Shown one piece after another: positions 1 through 7,710 of a DNA stretch of 8,027 bases (positions within the stretch are counted from its first letter, which is position 1; the number at the start of each line of letters is the position of its first letter). The position numbers and the translations under genes were made by a program. Origin of the DNA: Akkermansiaceae bacterium (GTDB lineage Bacteria > Verrucomicrobiota > Verrucomicrobiia > Verrucomicrobiales > Akkermansiaceae); the NCBI GenBank assembly GCA_020627645.1, contig JAHDGN010000032.1, positions 3,348-11,374 on the forward strand, written 5' to 3'. Below the pieces are notes generated by a model that saw only the letters and a program-made list of their open reading frames with translations, was not told the origin of the DNA and ran no database searches.

Positions 1-1915
1 ACGGAAGATCGGTTCTGGAAGGGGGAGTATTGGAATTTGTCGTACCTATAGTGAGGTGAGTGTTGTGGTTTTTCGAGGACAAAGTCTTGGAAGCCAGGGC
101 CCTTGGTTTTAAAGGTGTCGAGAGAGTTGCTGACGAACAGGAGGGTGTCTCGATATTCTTCGGCGGTGAGGCGGCGGCGGTTTGCTTTCCAGTGGTATTG
201 GTTTTGAGAATCGATGGAAAGGGTGTTGGGGTGGTCGATGGAAGTGCGTTGGTAGGTCTGGGAGGTGACGATGAGTTTGATGAGGGATTTGAGGGATTGT
301 TGGGGGTGGTCGCGAAGGTAGGTGGCTAAGAAGTCGAGGAGTTCTGGGTGAGTGGGTGGTTGGCCCATTCGCCCAAAGTCGTTGGGGGTGGAGGCGAGTG
401 GTCGCCCGGTCGTCCATTGCCAGATACGGTTGGCGATGGAGCGCCAGAGGAGTGGGTTGTCGGGGTGGCAGAGGTAGTTGGCAAGTTGAATGCGGGGGGG
501 GATATTTGTTGAAAATTGCTTAGAGGAGGAGCCGCGGGGGGATTTGAGGTCTCCACGGTGGAGGAGGTGGATGGGGCGAGGGGTGCCGTTGGTTGGGAGG
601 AACTTTCTTTCGGGTGCGAAATGGGTGGTGATGGCATAGACGAGTTCTCCGGTGGGGAGTTTTTTGAGTTGTCCGTTAATTTGGTGGATGGATTTTTGGA
701 GGGATTGGCGTTGAGGTTTTTTTTCTTCAGGCGAGAGGTTGAGGTTTTGATTGAGGGCGATGAGTTGTTCGTTGAGTTGATTGCGCTGGTGTTGAAGTTG
801 GAGTTTTTGGTCCTGATTATCTGGGATGTTTTTATAGGGCCTATTGGCTCGGTCGACGTCGGCAAAGATGGCTTGGAGTCGATAGTAGTCTTCCATTTGG
901 ATGGGGTCAGCTTTGTGGTGGTGGCAGGCTGCACATTGAACGGTTGTTGATTGAAAGACGTTGAAGGTGGCGGAGACCATTTCGTCTCGGTCGAGATGTT
1001 TGGCGACCCGTCCGTCGTGTTTGGCTTCGCCAACTTCGGTATGTGAGATGAAGTCCCAGGGGCCGGCGGCAAGGAAGCCGGTTGCGGCGATGGCGTTTGA
1101 CGAGTTGGGGAAGAGGAGGTCTCCGGCGATTTGTTCTTGGACGAATTGAGTGTATGGGAGGTCGTTGTTGAGACTTTGGATGATGTAGTCCCGGTAAGGC
1201 CAAGCGTTGGTGCGAGGTTTGTCTTTATCGTAGCCATGGGTTTCGGCAAAGCGAGCAAGGTCGAGCCAGTGTTGAGCCCATTTTTGTCCGAAGGATGGGG
1301 AGTCGAGAAGGCGGTCGATGAGCTTGTGGACGTTTGGGTTATTTTCAAATTCTTAGATTTGTTGAGGGGTGGGGGGAGCCCGGTAAGGTCGTAGGTGAGG
1401 CGTCGAATGAGGGTGCGAGGGGGGGCGTTTGGATTTGGGGAAAGTTTGAGTTTGGTGAGCTTTTGAGAGACGAGAAGATCAATTGGGTTGAGGGCATTTG
1501 GGTTCTTGGGGAGGTTTGGTTTGCTCAAGGGAGTGAGGGACCACCAGTTGAGGTCGGGTCTTTTTTTGTTGGTGAGTTTTTTGTTGGTGGGCCAGGGCGC
1601 GCCTTGTTGGATCCAGTCGGTGAGTCGTTGGATTTGGGTGGGGGTGAGCGGGGGGCTGTTTTTGGGCATTGTGGGTTTGGGGCCGGAGATCACTTTGATG
1701 AGTTGACTCGTTTTGGGGAACCCTGGGGTGATGGCGCTGAGGAGGTGTTCGCGGGTTTCAAAGATGAGATCACCTTTGGCTTCGGAATTGTCATGGCAGC
1801 CGAGGCAGTGGTTTTCGAGGATGGGTGCGATTTGAGTCGAAAAATCGATGGGCTTCGCGGCGGCGGAGGCTGCGATCAGGAATGGGAGGGTGATTCTGGG
1901 GAGGAGTTTTAGCAC
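1..1915 (-). pseudogene. Secreted cytochrome c / DUF1549 / DUF1553 (PSCyt1-PSCyt2-PSD1) protein, disrupted, 3' end outside window
   Basis: The GTG start at 1915 is chosen because it gives a clear signal peptide (LPFLIAASAAA, probable cleavage near residue 20). A PSCyt1 heme site CLGCH lies at residues 37-41, with Met83 (TMPK) a possible axial ligand, then the DUF1549 opening RRLTYDLTGLPP, ending near residue 182. The frame then changes. Family sequence resumes one frame over (TPQQI, stop TAA at 1353-1355, EFENNPN, then WAQHWLDLARFAETHGYDKD). I read that second frame to position 1 and found no other stop. It contains a second CAACH motif (921-935), a Q/K-rich stretch likely to be coiled coil (about 660-830), and DUF1553 motifs (SIANRIWQW, LIVTSQTYQRTS, NRRRLTAEEYRD). 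At least 640 residues are covered; the C-terminal part lies beyond the edge. These proteins are thought to act in the periplasm, often near sulfatase or glycoside genes; their exact function is not established. The family call is strong. Whether the lesions are real decay or sequence error cannot be decided here. Confidence 0.88.
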
Positions 1916-2191
1916 TGAGTTTTGGGGATTGTTTACGGGTTCAAAGGGCTGATACGAAAGGTAAGCTGGTGGTCTTTGTGGTTTTGATGTCTTCAGTGAA
2001 TGTATTTCATGTAAGTGTTATCGGGTTCTTTCTGAAGCCTCATTTTACCGAAAAACCATTGTGCTTCCCTCAACAAAAGTGACCAGGGGAGGGGACCTCG
2101 AGGTGAGAGTTGCATTTTTTTAGTTGTCAATTTAAAGAATTGGTCCAGAGTTCTCAAAAATAACAAATCTGATCGGAAAGGTCATATTTAA
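1916..2191. promoter_or_regulatory. Divergent intergenic region with stem-loop, palindrome and T-run upstream of cysH
   Basis: This 276-bp gap separates the leftward PSD1-type gene from the rightward cys cluster, so promoters for both should lie here. I cannot assign a convincing -35/-10 pair to either. What can be seen is CTTCCCT (2064-2070) pairing with AGGGGAG (2085-2091) as a 7-bp stem with one G-U pair and a 14-nt loop. A perfect 10-bp palindrome, ACCTCGAGGT, follows at 2095-2104, and seven T's at 2115-2121. The order of stem, palindrome and T-run resembles a weak terminator or attenuator reading toward cysH, but the T-run is not directly attached to the stem. A 31-codon reading frame (1987-2082) ends inside the stem-loop. 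No SAM riboswitch signature was recognised. The regulatory role is inference. Confidence 0.35.
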
Positions 2192-2932
2192 ATGAAGATG
2201 GGTTTGAAAGAAGAGTTGGTAGGCGAGCCTGGTATTGACGGCTTGTCTTTAGAATTAGAGGAGTTGTCTGCGGGTGAGAGATTGGTGAGGTTGGGGGAGT
2301 TGTATGGTGATCGCTTGGTTGCCAGCACGAGTTTTGGGTTGCAGGCTGGGGTGATGTTGCATCTTTTGAAGGAGTATTTGCCTGCGGTTCCGGTGATTTT
2401 TGTCGATACGGGTTATCATTTTGGGGAGACGTATCGATATGCTGAAGAGCTGATAGAGCGATGGGGGGTGGATGTCAGGGTGTATCACCCGAGAATGTCG
2501 GCAGCGAGGCAGGAAGCGCTTTACGGGAAACTCTGGGAACAGGGTGAAGATGGTCTCAAAAAGTATGGTGTGTTGAATAAGGTGGAGCCGATGAATCGAG
2601 CTTTACAGGAGTTAGGGAGAGATGTGTGGTTGAGTGGATTGAGGCGGAGTCAGTCGTCAACTCGCGAGGGGAGGGGTTTTGTAGAGCAACAGAAGGGGAC
2701 GCTGAAGGTCTATCCGATCTTGGATTGGGCCGATGCTCAGGTGAGTTCTTATTTTCACACGAAGGGGATTCCGAAGCATCCGTTGGAGGCGGAAGGTTAT
2801 GTGACGATGGGGGATTGGCATTCGACGACGATTCCTGAAGAGGGTGAGAGTGGAGAGGGAACGAGGTTTGGGGGAAGTAAGTATGAGTGTGGTCTGCACG
2901 AAAATTCGGATGTGCAGGATTTTCAGATCTAA
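2192..2932 (+). CDS. cysH: Phosphoadenylyl-sulfate (PAPS) reductase, thioredoxin-dependent
   Basis: Reduces PAPS to sulfite and adenosine 3',5'-bisphosphate using thioredoxin; cytoplasmic, second stage of assimilatory sulfate reduction. The 246-residue product has the usual family length. Visible motifs are the substrate loop STSFGLQAG (45-53), DTGYHFGETY (72-81), EARYGKLWEQG-like EALYGKLWEQG (108-118), NKVEPMNRAL (129-138), SGLRRSQSSTR (148-158) and the C-terminal ECGLHE (232-237). Cys233 is the only cysteine and matches the family's catalytic cysteine. The paired cysteines that hold the [4Fe-4S] cluster in APS reductases are absent, so the PAPS-specific type is favoured. The ATG at 2192 follows GGAAAGG (2175-2181), a plausible ribosome binding site about 10 nt upstream; an in-frame ATG at 2198 is an alternative. 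It is the first gene of the cluster, 24 bp before cysK. Confidence 0.96.
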   Translation: MKMGLKEELVGEPGIDGLSLELEELSAGERLVRLGELYGDRLVASTSFGLQAGVMLHLLKEYLPAVPVIFVDTGYHFGETYRYAEELIERWGVDVRVYHPRMSAARQEALYGKLWEQGEDGLKKYGVLNKVEPMNRALQELGRDVWLSGLRRSQSSTREGRGFVEQQKGTLKVYPILDWADAQVSSYFHTKGIPKHPLEAEGYVTMGDWHSTTIPEEGESGEGTRFGGSKYECGLHENSDVQDFQI

Positions 2933-2956
2933 AAATTCAGTTAAGAAAGAACAGCA

Positions 2957-3922
2957 ATGAGCAAGTTAGCAACAAATATGGTGGATACGGTGGGGAACAC
3001 TCCGTTGATCAGGTTGAATAAGGTGACGGAGGGGTTGGGGGTAGAGGTGTATGTGAAGGCGGAGTTTTTTAATCCGTTGTTTAGCGTGAAAGATCGGATT
3101 GGGAAGGCAATGATTGAGACGGCTGAGGCTGAGGGGAAATTGAAGCCTGGTGGCACGATTATTGAACCTACCTCTGGGAATACGGGGATTGCTTTGGCAT
3201 TTGTGGCGCGATCGAAGGGATATCGTTGTGTGTTGACGATGCCGGAAACAATGTCGACTGAGCGTCGGGTTTTGTTGCGTAGCTTGGGGGCAGAGATCGT
3301 TCTGACTCCGGGGCCAAAGGGAATGGGTGGAGCGATTGCGAAGGCGAAAGAGTTATTGGAAGCTGATCCCGAGGCATTTGGTCCAGGGCAGTTTGACAAT
3401 CCTGCAAATCCTGAAGTTCATCGGAAGACGACTGCGGAAGAAATTTGGGAAGCGACGGAAGGAAATGTGGATGCTTTTGTGGCGGGTGTCGGAACAGGTG
3501 GGACGATTACGGGAGTTTCAGAGGTTCTCAAGGGGAGGAAGGAGCTCATGACTGTTGCTGTTGAGCCGGAGGCGAGTCCGGTGATTTCTGGCGGGCAGCC
3601 GGGGCCTCATAAGATTCAGGGGATTGGAGCTGGATTTATCCCAGGAAACTTGAATACGGAGATTATTGACGAGGTGATTCAGGTCTCGAATGAAAATGCC
3701 TTTGAAACGGCGCAGAGGTTGGCTGTTGACGAGGGGTTGCCGGCTGGAATTTCGACGGGAGCGAATGTGTGGGCTGCTTTGCAACTGGCCGCCCGTCCGG
3801 AGATGGCCGGCAAGCGTATTGTGACTGTTGGTTGTAGTTCGACGGAGCGCTATTTGAGCACTCCGTTGGCTGAAGTTTATCGTGAAGAAGTGGTTCATTT
3901 GCCAGTCGCTGAACTAGCTTAA
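2957..3922 (+). CDS. cysK: Cysteine synthase A (O-acetylserine sulfhydrylase), PLP-dependent
   Basis: Combines O-acetylserine with sulfide to give cysteine, the final step of the pathway; cytoplasmic. The 321-residue length is typical of CysK. The N-terminus carries VGNTPLIRLN (12-21). The PLP Schiff-base lysine is Lys45 in NPLFSVKDRIG (39-49). The substrate loop is TSGNTG (72-77), the PLP-phosphate loop is GTGGT (179-183), and ERYLST lies near the C-terminus. The segment PETMSTERR (96-104) is also characteristic. Cystathionine beta-synthase is unlikely, since there is no N-terminal heme domain or C-terminal CBS pair. Other PLP synthases of this fold (CysM type) are less likely but not excluded. 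It starts 24 bp after cysH with only a weak purine stretch (AAGAAAG) upstream, which suggests co-transcription. It is intact, with the same G/T-ending codon preference as its neighbours. Confidence 0.95.
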   Translation: MSKLATNMVDTVGNTPLIRLNKVTEGLGVEVYVKAEFFNPLFSVKDRIGKAMIETAEAEGKLKPGGTIIEPTSGNTGIALAFVARSKGYRCVLTMPETMSTERRVLLRSLGAEIVLTPGPKGMGGAIAKAKELLEADPEAFGPGQFDNPANPEVHRKTTAEEIWEATEGNVDAFVAGVGTGGTITGVSEVLKGRKELMTVAVEPEASPVISGGQPGPHKIQGIGAGFIPGNLNTEIIDEVIQVSNENAFETAQRLAVDEGLPAGISTGANVWAALQLAARPEMAGKRIVTVGCSSTERYLSTPLAEVYREEVVHLPVAELA

Positions 3923-3945
3923 GGGGGAGTTGTTTTTGCCGTGGT

Positions 3946-3976
3946 CTTTTTCTAAAGAAAAGGGCTGCGGTTTCTT
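3946..3976 (+). repeat. Overlapping inverted repeats between cysK and cysJ
   Basis: In the 80-bp cysK-cysJ gap, CTTTTTCTAAAGAAAAG (3946-3962) is nearly self-complementary. The inner AAGAAA (3955-3960) can instead pair with TTTCTT (3971-3976), leaving a 10-nt G-rich loop. The two foldings share bases, so they exclude each other. The downstream sequence is A/T-rich but has no clean T-run, so this is at most a weak terminator or processing site. The function is unknown. Confidence 0.3.
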
Positions 3977-4002
3977 AAATTTATAGCATTTGTTGTCGCC
4001 CA

Positions 4003-5772
4003 ATGTCGTTGTTACCTGAGCAGTCGCCTTTTCGTCCGGACCAGAAGAAGTCTTTGGAGTCTTTGTTGTCGTCGATGGATGACGGGCAGCGGATGTGGTT
4101 GGGGGGATTTTTGTCAGCTGGAGTTGGAGTTCAAGTTTCTGGAGCTTCAACAGTGAAGGTTCCTTTGACGGTTCTCTATGGGACGGAGTCGGGAAATTCT
4201 GAGGCGCTTGCGGATCGGACGGTTAAGGCTGCAAAGAAGCGGGGTTTTAAACCGGTGATGAAGAATATGTCGGAGTGTGTGCCGGCAGATATGGAAAAGG
4301 TGGAGAACTTGCTCGTTGTTGTGAGCACATGGGGAGATGGTGATCCTCCGGAGTCAGCTGAGGAATTTCATCAGGTCTTGATGTCGGAGAAGGCTGATTT
4401 GAGCGGGGTTAATTACTCGGTTTGCGCGCTTGGTGACACTTCTTATGAGCAGTTTTGCGAGACTGGGAAGCAGATTGATGCGAGGTTGGCGGAATTGGGT
4501 GGGAAACGGGTGGTTGATCGGGTTGATTGTGATGTAGATTATGATGAATTGTATGAAGGGTGGGTTGAGAAGGCTTTCGCCGCTTTGGAGCCTCAAGGTG
4601 GTGGGGTCGGGTTTGTCGATCAGGTGGTTTCGAATGGTCCTTCGGTGGAGTATGGGAAGAAAAATCCCTTTCCTTCGGAATTGTTGGATAAGGTGCTGCT
4701 GAATGGCGAAAGGTCTGCCAAGGAGACGTGGCATTATGAGTTGTCCCTCGAAGGTTCTGGGATGAATTATGAGCCTGGTGATGCGTTGGCGGTGGTGGCG
4801 AAAAATGCGCCTGATATGGTGGAAGGGATCCTAGGAGCCGCCAAGTTAGTTGGTTCAGAAGAGGTTGAATTGAAAGGTGGTCATCAGAAACTTTTAGCAG
4901 ATGCGTTGCGGGAGGATTTAGAAGTGACTTCCTTGTCACGATCAGTGCTGAAGAAGCTGAATGAAGTGGTGGGGAATGATCGATTAACAAGGTTGTTGTC
5001 GGATGAGGGGAAAGAGGAGTTAAAAGACTATTTGTGGGGTCGGTGGGTCGTGGATGCGATTGGGGACTTTGCCCCTGATGGATTGGAGGCTGGGCAATTG
5101 GTTGGATTGTTACGGAAGCTTCCGCCGAGATTGTATTCGATTGCTTCTAGCCCTCTGGCTCATCCAGATGAGGTGCATCTCACGGTGGCGTCGGTGAGGT
5201 ATGATGGGGTTGGTGGGGCGAGGAAAGGCGTGGCATCGACTTATTTGGCAGATTTGGTCAACAAGGGAGATGAGGTCTCGGTGTTTACCCATCTGAACAA
5301 GGGGTTTCGTTTGCCGGAATCGGGGGATACTCCAATTTTGATGGTGGGCCCCGGGACGGGGGTGGCTCCTTTCCGGGCTTTTGTGGAGCATCGGGCTGAG
5401 TTGGGAGTCTCGGGTGACTCTTGGTTATTCTTTGGAGACCAGCGATACAGCTACGACTTTTTATATCAGTTAGAGTGGCAGGATCATTTGAAGAGCGGTG
5501 CCTTGTCTCGCCTGGATGTGGCTTTTTCTAGGGATCAACCTGAGAAAGTTTATGTTCAGCACAAGATGCTTGAGAGGTCGCGAGAGGTGTATGATTGGTT
5601 AGAGCGGGGAGGGTATTTTTATGTGTGTGGTGACGCGAGCCGGATGGCGCATGATGTTCATGAGGCGTTGATTCAGATTGTCGAAAAAGAGGGGGCTGTT
5701 TCGCGAGAAGAGGCTGAGGGGTATGTGGCAAATTTGAAGAAGGAGAAGCGGTATCAGAGGGATGTTTATTAA
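4003..5772 (+). CDS. cysJ: Assimilatory sulfite reductase (NADPH), flavoprotein alpha subunit
   Basis: Carries electrons from NADPH through FAD and FMN to the CysI hemoprotein, which reduces sulfite to sulfide in the cytoplasm. The 589 residues match the usual CysJ length of about 600. Residues 1-50 are the CysJ-type lead-in. A flavodoxin domain (about 55-195) has the FMN loop YGTESGNSE (59-67), STWGDGDPPE and LGDTSYEQFC. The FAD/connecting domain (about 215-430) has RLYSIASS (376-383) and GVAST (409-413). The NADPH domain has GPGTGVAPF (449-457), FFGDQR and CGD with Cys542. The protein ends KRYQRDVY, like known CysJ. These features separate it from cytochrome P450 reductase-type relatives, and the adjoining cysI confirms the role. 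The ATG at 4003 has no clear Shine-Dalgarno sequence; it is supported by N-terminal similarity to CysJ. The gene is intact. Confidence 0.96.
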   Translation: MSLLPEQSPFRPDQKKSLESLLSSMDDGQRMWLGGFLSAGVGVQVSGASTVKVPLTVLYGTESGNSEALADRTVKAAKKRGFKPVMKNMSECVPADMEKVENLLVVVSTWGDGDPPESAEEFHQVLMSEKADLSGVNYSVCALGDTSYEQFCETGKQIDARLAELGGKRVVDRVDCDVDYDELYEGWVEKAFAALEPQGGGVGFVDQVVSNGPSVEYGKKNPFPSELLDKVLLNGERSAKETWHYELSLEGSGMNYEPGDALAVVAKNAPDMVEGILGAAKLVGSEEVELKGGHQKLLADALREDLEVTSLSRSVLKKLNEVVGNDRLTRLLSDEGKEELKDYLWGRWVVDAIGDFAPDGLEAGQLVGLLRKLPPRLYSIASSPLAHPDEVHLTVASVRYDGVGGARKGVASTYLADLVNKGDEVSVFTHLNKGFRLPESGDTPILMVGPGTGVAPFRAFVEHRAELGVSGDSWLFFGDQRYSYDFLYQLEWQDHLKSGALSRLDVAFSRDQPEKVYVQHKMLERSREVYDWLERGGYFYVCGDASRMAHDVHEALIQIVEKEGAVSREEAEGYVANLKKEKRYQRDVY

Positions 5773-5825
5773 ATTTCGTTTATTAAGTTAATAGTAATCA
5801 GGATTCGATTGTTGAATGTTTTGTT

Positions 5826-7527
5826 ATGAGTGAGGAGAAATTGGCGGCAAATGAAGGGATTAAGACCCGTTCAAATTATTTGAGAGGAACATTGGCCGAG
5901 GGATTGGCTGACTTGTCGACAGGGTCGTTGTCAGAAGATGATCAGCAGTTGTTGAAGTTCCATGGAACTTATCAGCAGGATGATCGAGATATTCGTGCGG
6001 GGCGGAGGGCAAATAAGTTGGAGAAGGCGTTTTCGTTTATGATTCGGATCCGCGTGCCCGGAGGAGTCACAACTCCGCACCAGTGGTTGGAGGTGGATCG
6101 AATGGCGGATGAGTTTGCGAATGGGACGATTAAGTTGACGACACGCCAAGCCTACCAATTGCATGGGGTCATTAAATCGAATCTCAAACGGACGATTAAC
6201 GGCGATGGATACGATTGCGGCGTGTGGAGATGTGAATCGGAACGTGATGTGTTATCCCAACCCATTTCTTTCGGGGTTGCATGCGGAGGTTTTAAAAGTG
6301 TCACAGGAGATTTCAGATCACTTGACGCCGCAGACCCGTGCTTATCATGAAATTTGGTTGGATGGTGAAAAGGTCGAGAGTAGTGAGGAAGAGGTAGAGC
6401 CAATCTACGGTAGGACGTATCTACCTAGAAAGTTCAAGATCGCGGTTGCTTTGCCGCCGTCGAATGACGTTGATATCTTTGCCAATGATTTGTCGTTTAT
6501 TGCGATCGTCGAAGATGGGAAGGTTGTGGGTTATAATGTGGCAGTTGGTGGGGGATTGGGGATGACTCATGGAGATGAGAAGACGTTTCCACGAGCTGCA
6601 GATGTGATTGGTTTTTGTTTGCCAGAGCAGGTTGTTGATGTTGCTGAGAAGGTGGTGCTGGTTCAACGCGATTATGGTGACCGGACCAACCGTAAGCATG
6701 CTCGTTTGAAGTATACCATTGAAGATCGGGGTGCGGATTGGTTTTTATCGGAGTTACAGAAGTATCTGGGCTATGATTTGGAAAAGGTGAGGGAGTTTGA
6801 TTTTGAGGATAATGGAGATCGGTTCGGTTGGATGACAGATGATCGAGGGAGGCATCATTATACGATGTTTGTGGAAGGGGGGAGAGTCTTGGATACCGAG
6901 AGTTATCCGATGCGCACGGGATTGAGGGAGATTGCGAGAGTGCACGAGGGAGATTTTCGTCTGACGGCGAATCAGAACTTGGTGATTGCAGATTTATCGG
7001 ATGAGAAGAGAGCGGAAGTGGAACAATTGATGGAGGAGTATGGAATTGCTCGAAGTCATGAACAGAGTGCGATGAGGTTATCATCGATTGCTTGTGTCGC
7101 GTTGCCGACGTGTGCGTTGGCTTTGGCGGAAGCGGAAAGAAAATTGCCTGAGGTGATTGGTTCTTTGGAGGGGAAATTAGAAGACGTCGGATTGAGACAT
7201 GATGCGATTACGATTCGTATGACTGGCTGTCCTAACGGCTGTGGTCGGCCATTTTTGGCTGAGATTGCTTTCGTGGGGCGTGGTCCAGGAAAGTATAATT
7301 TGTATTTGGGTGGGGCGCACAATGGAATGCGGCTGAATAAGTTGTATCGTCAAGATGTGAAGGAGGCAGAAATTCGTTCAATTTTGGACCCTATTTTGGA
7401 AGATTACGCGAAGAGCAGAAATGAGGGAGAGAAGTTCGGGGATTTTGTGATTCGAGCTGGATATGTTGCGGCGACTGAGTGGGGGGGGGATTTTCATGAG
7501 AAGATCAAGGAGAAGGCTTTTTCCTGA
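5826..7527 (+). pseudogene. cysI: Assimilatory sulfite reductase hemoprotein beta subunit, split by a frameshift
   Basis: The siroheme/[4Fe-4S] subunit that reduces sulfite to sulfide with electrons from CysJ. The N-terminal part is read from ATG 5826 in one frame (NYLRGTLAEG, FHGTYQQDDRDIR, RVPGGVTT, TRQAYQLHGVIKSNLKRTI) to about 6200; that frame ends at 6350. The rest is in the next frame from about 6202 to 7527 (MDTIAACGDVNRNVMC, YLPRKFK, GGGLGMTHG, then the C-terminus). Cluster and siroheme cysteines are present as CVALPTC (7093-7113) and TGCPNGC (7225-7242). Basic residues matching the sulfite-binding set of E. coli CysI also remain: Arg74 in MIRIR, Arg in NRNV, and both Lys in PRKFK. 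Joined at the break the product is about 566 residues, against 570 in E. coli. Around the break it is about five residues shorter than E. coli CysI, so a deletion of about 14 or 17 nt fits better than a one-base insertion. It starts 53 bp after cysJ, without a clear ribosome binding site. Confidence 0.92.
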
Positions 7528-7536
7528 ATCGATTAC

Positions 7537-7560
7537 TGAACATTTACTAAGGTTTGTTCA
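7537..7560 (+). repeat. Inverted repeat just downstream of cysI
   Basis: TGAACA (7537-7542) and TGTTCA (7555-7560) form a 6-bp perfect inverted repeat around a 12-nt spacer, starting 10 bp after the cysI stop. It could be the stem of a weak transcription end for the cys cluster or a regulator-binding dyad. No T-run follows directly, which argues against a classical intrinsic terminator. A second small pairing, ATCTC (7574-7578) with GAGAT (7590-7594), follows it. Confidence 0.25.
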
Positions 7561-7673
7561 TTCTCATAGTGTTATCTCTGGGCGGTGGTGAGATGCCATT
7601 GAATTTTGTGAAAGAAGATGGTGTGATTTGGTTAATGATTTAGTTGAGTTAGAATTATAGATTAAACTTTCAT

Positions 7674-7701
7674 TTGATCTACACCAATTGTCATCTATAG
7701 T
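7674..7701 (+). promoter_or_regulatory. Candidate sigma-70-type promoter for the PDZ gene
   Basis: TTGATC (7674-7679), a 16-nt spacer and TATAGT (7696-7701) give four of six and five of six matches to the -35 and -10 consensus. Transcription would begin near 7708, only a few bases before the ATG at 7711, so the message would be nearly leaderless. A second, weaker pair lies upstream: TTGGTT (7628-7633) and TAGAAT (7650-7655), also 16 nt apart, which would leave a leader of about 50 nt. Neither can be confirmed from sequence. Confidence 0.3.
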
Positions 7702-7710
7702 GCGAGCTGA

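Noticed and set aside
1334..1912. Long plus-strand open frame opposite the PSD1-type gene
   Set aside because: It lies antisense to recognisable cytochrome c and DUF1549 sequence, resembles no known protein, and is explained by the G/T-rich plus strand lacking stops.
2125..2130. Perfect TTGACA on the minus strand as a -35 for the PSD1-type gene
   Set aside because: No -10-like hexamer lies 15-19 bases downstream, and the site is more than 200 bp from the start codon.
1916..2191. SAM or other sulfur-related riboswitch
   Set aside because: I could not match the conserved core elements of SAM-I or SAM-II; only a simple stem-loop and palindrome are visible.
2192..2932. APS reductase instead of PAPS reductase
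   Set aside because: The protein has a single cysteine (Cys233); the cysteine pairs needed for the [4Fe-4S] cluster of APS reductases are absent.
4409..4990. Minus-strand open frame of 193 codons opposite cysJ
   Set aside because: It is rich in His, Pro, Ser and Gln, with no domain pattern, and lies fully within the flavodoxin and FAD-domain coding region of cysJ.
6195..6207. Programmed ribosomal frameshift in cysI
   Set aside because: No slippery heptamer or strong following structure is visible, CysI is not known to use recoding, and codons appear to be missing at the junction.
7593..7643. 16-codon reading frame preceded by a purine-rich GGTGGTGAG
   Set aside because: It is too short, has no recognisable feature, and lies in an A/T-rich intergenic stretch where such frames arise by chance.
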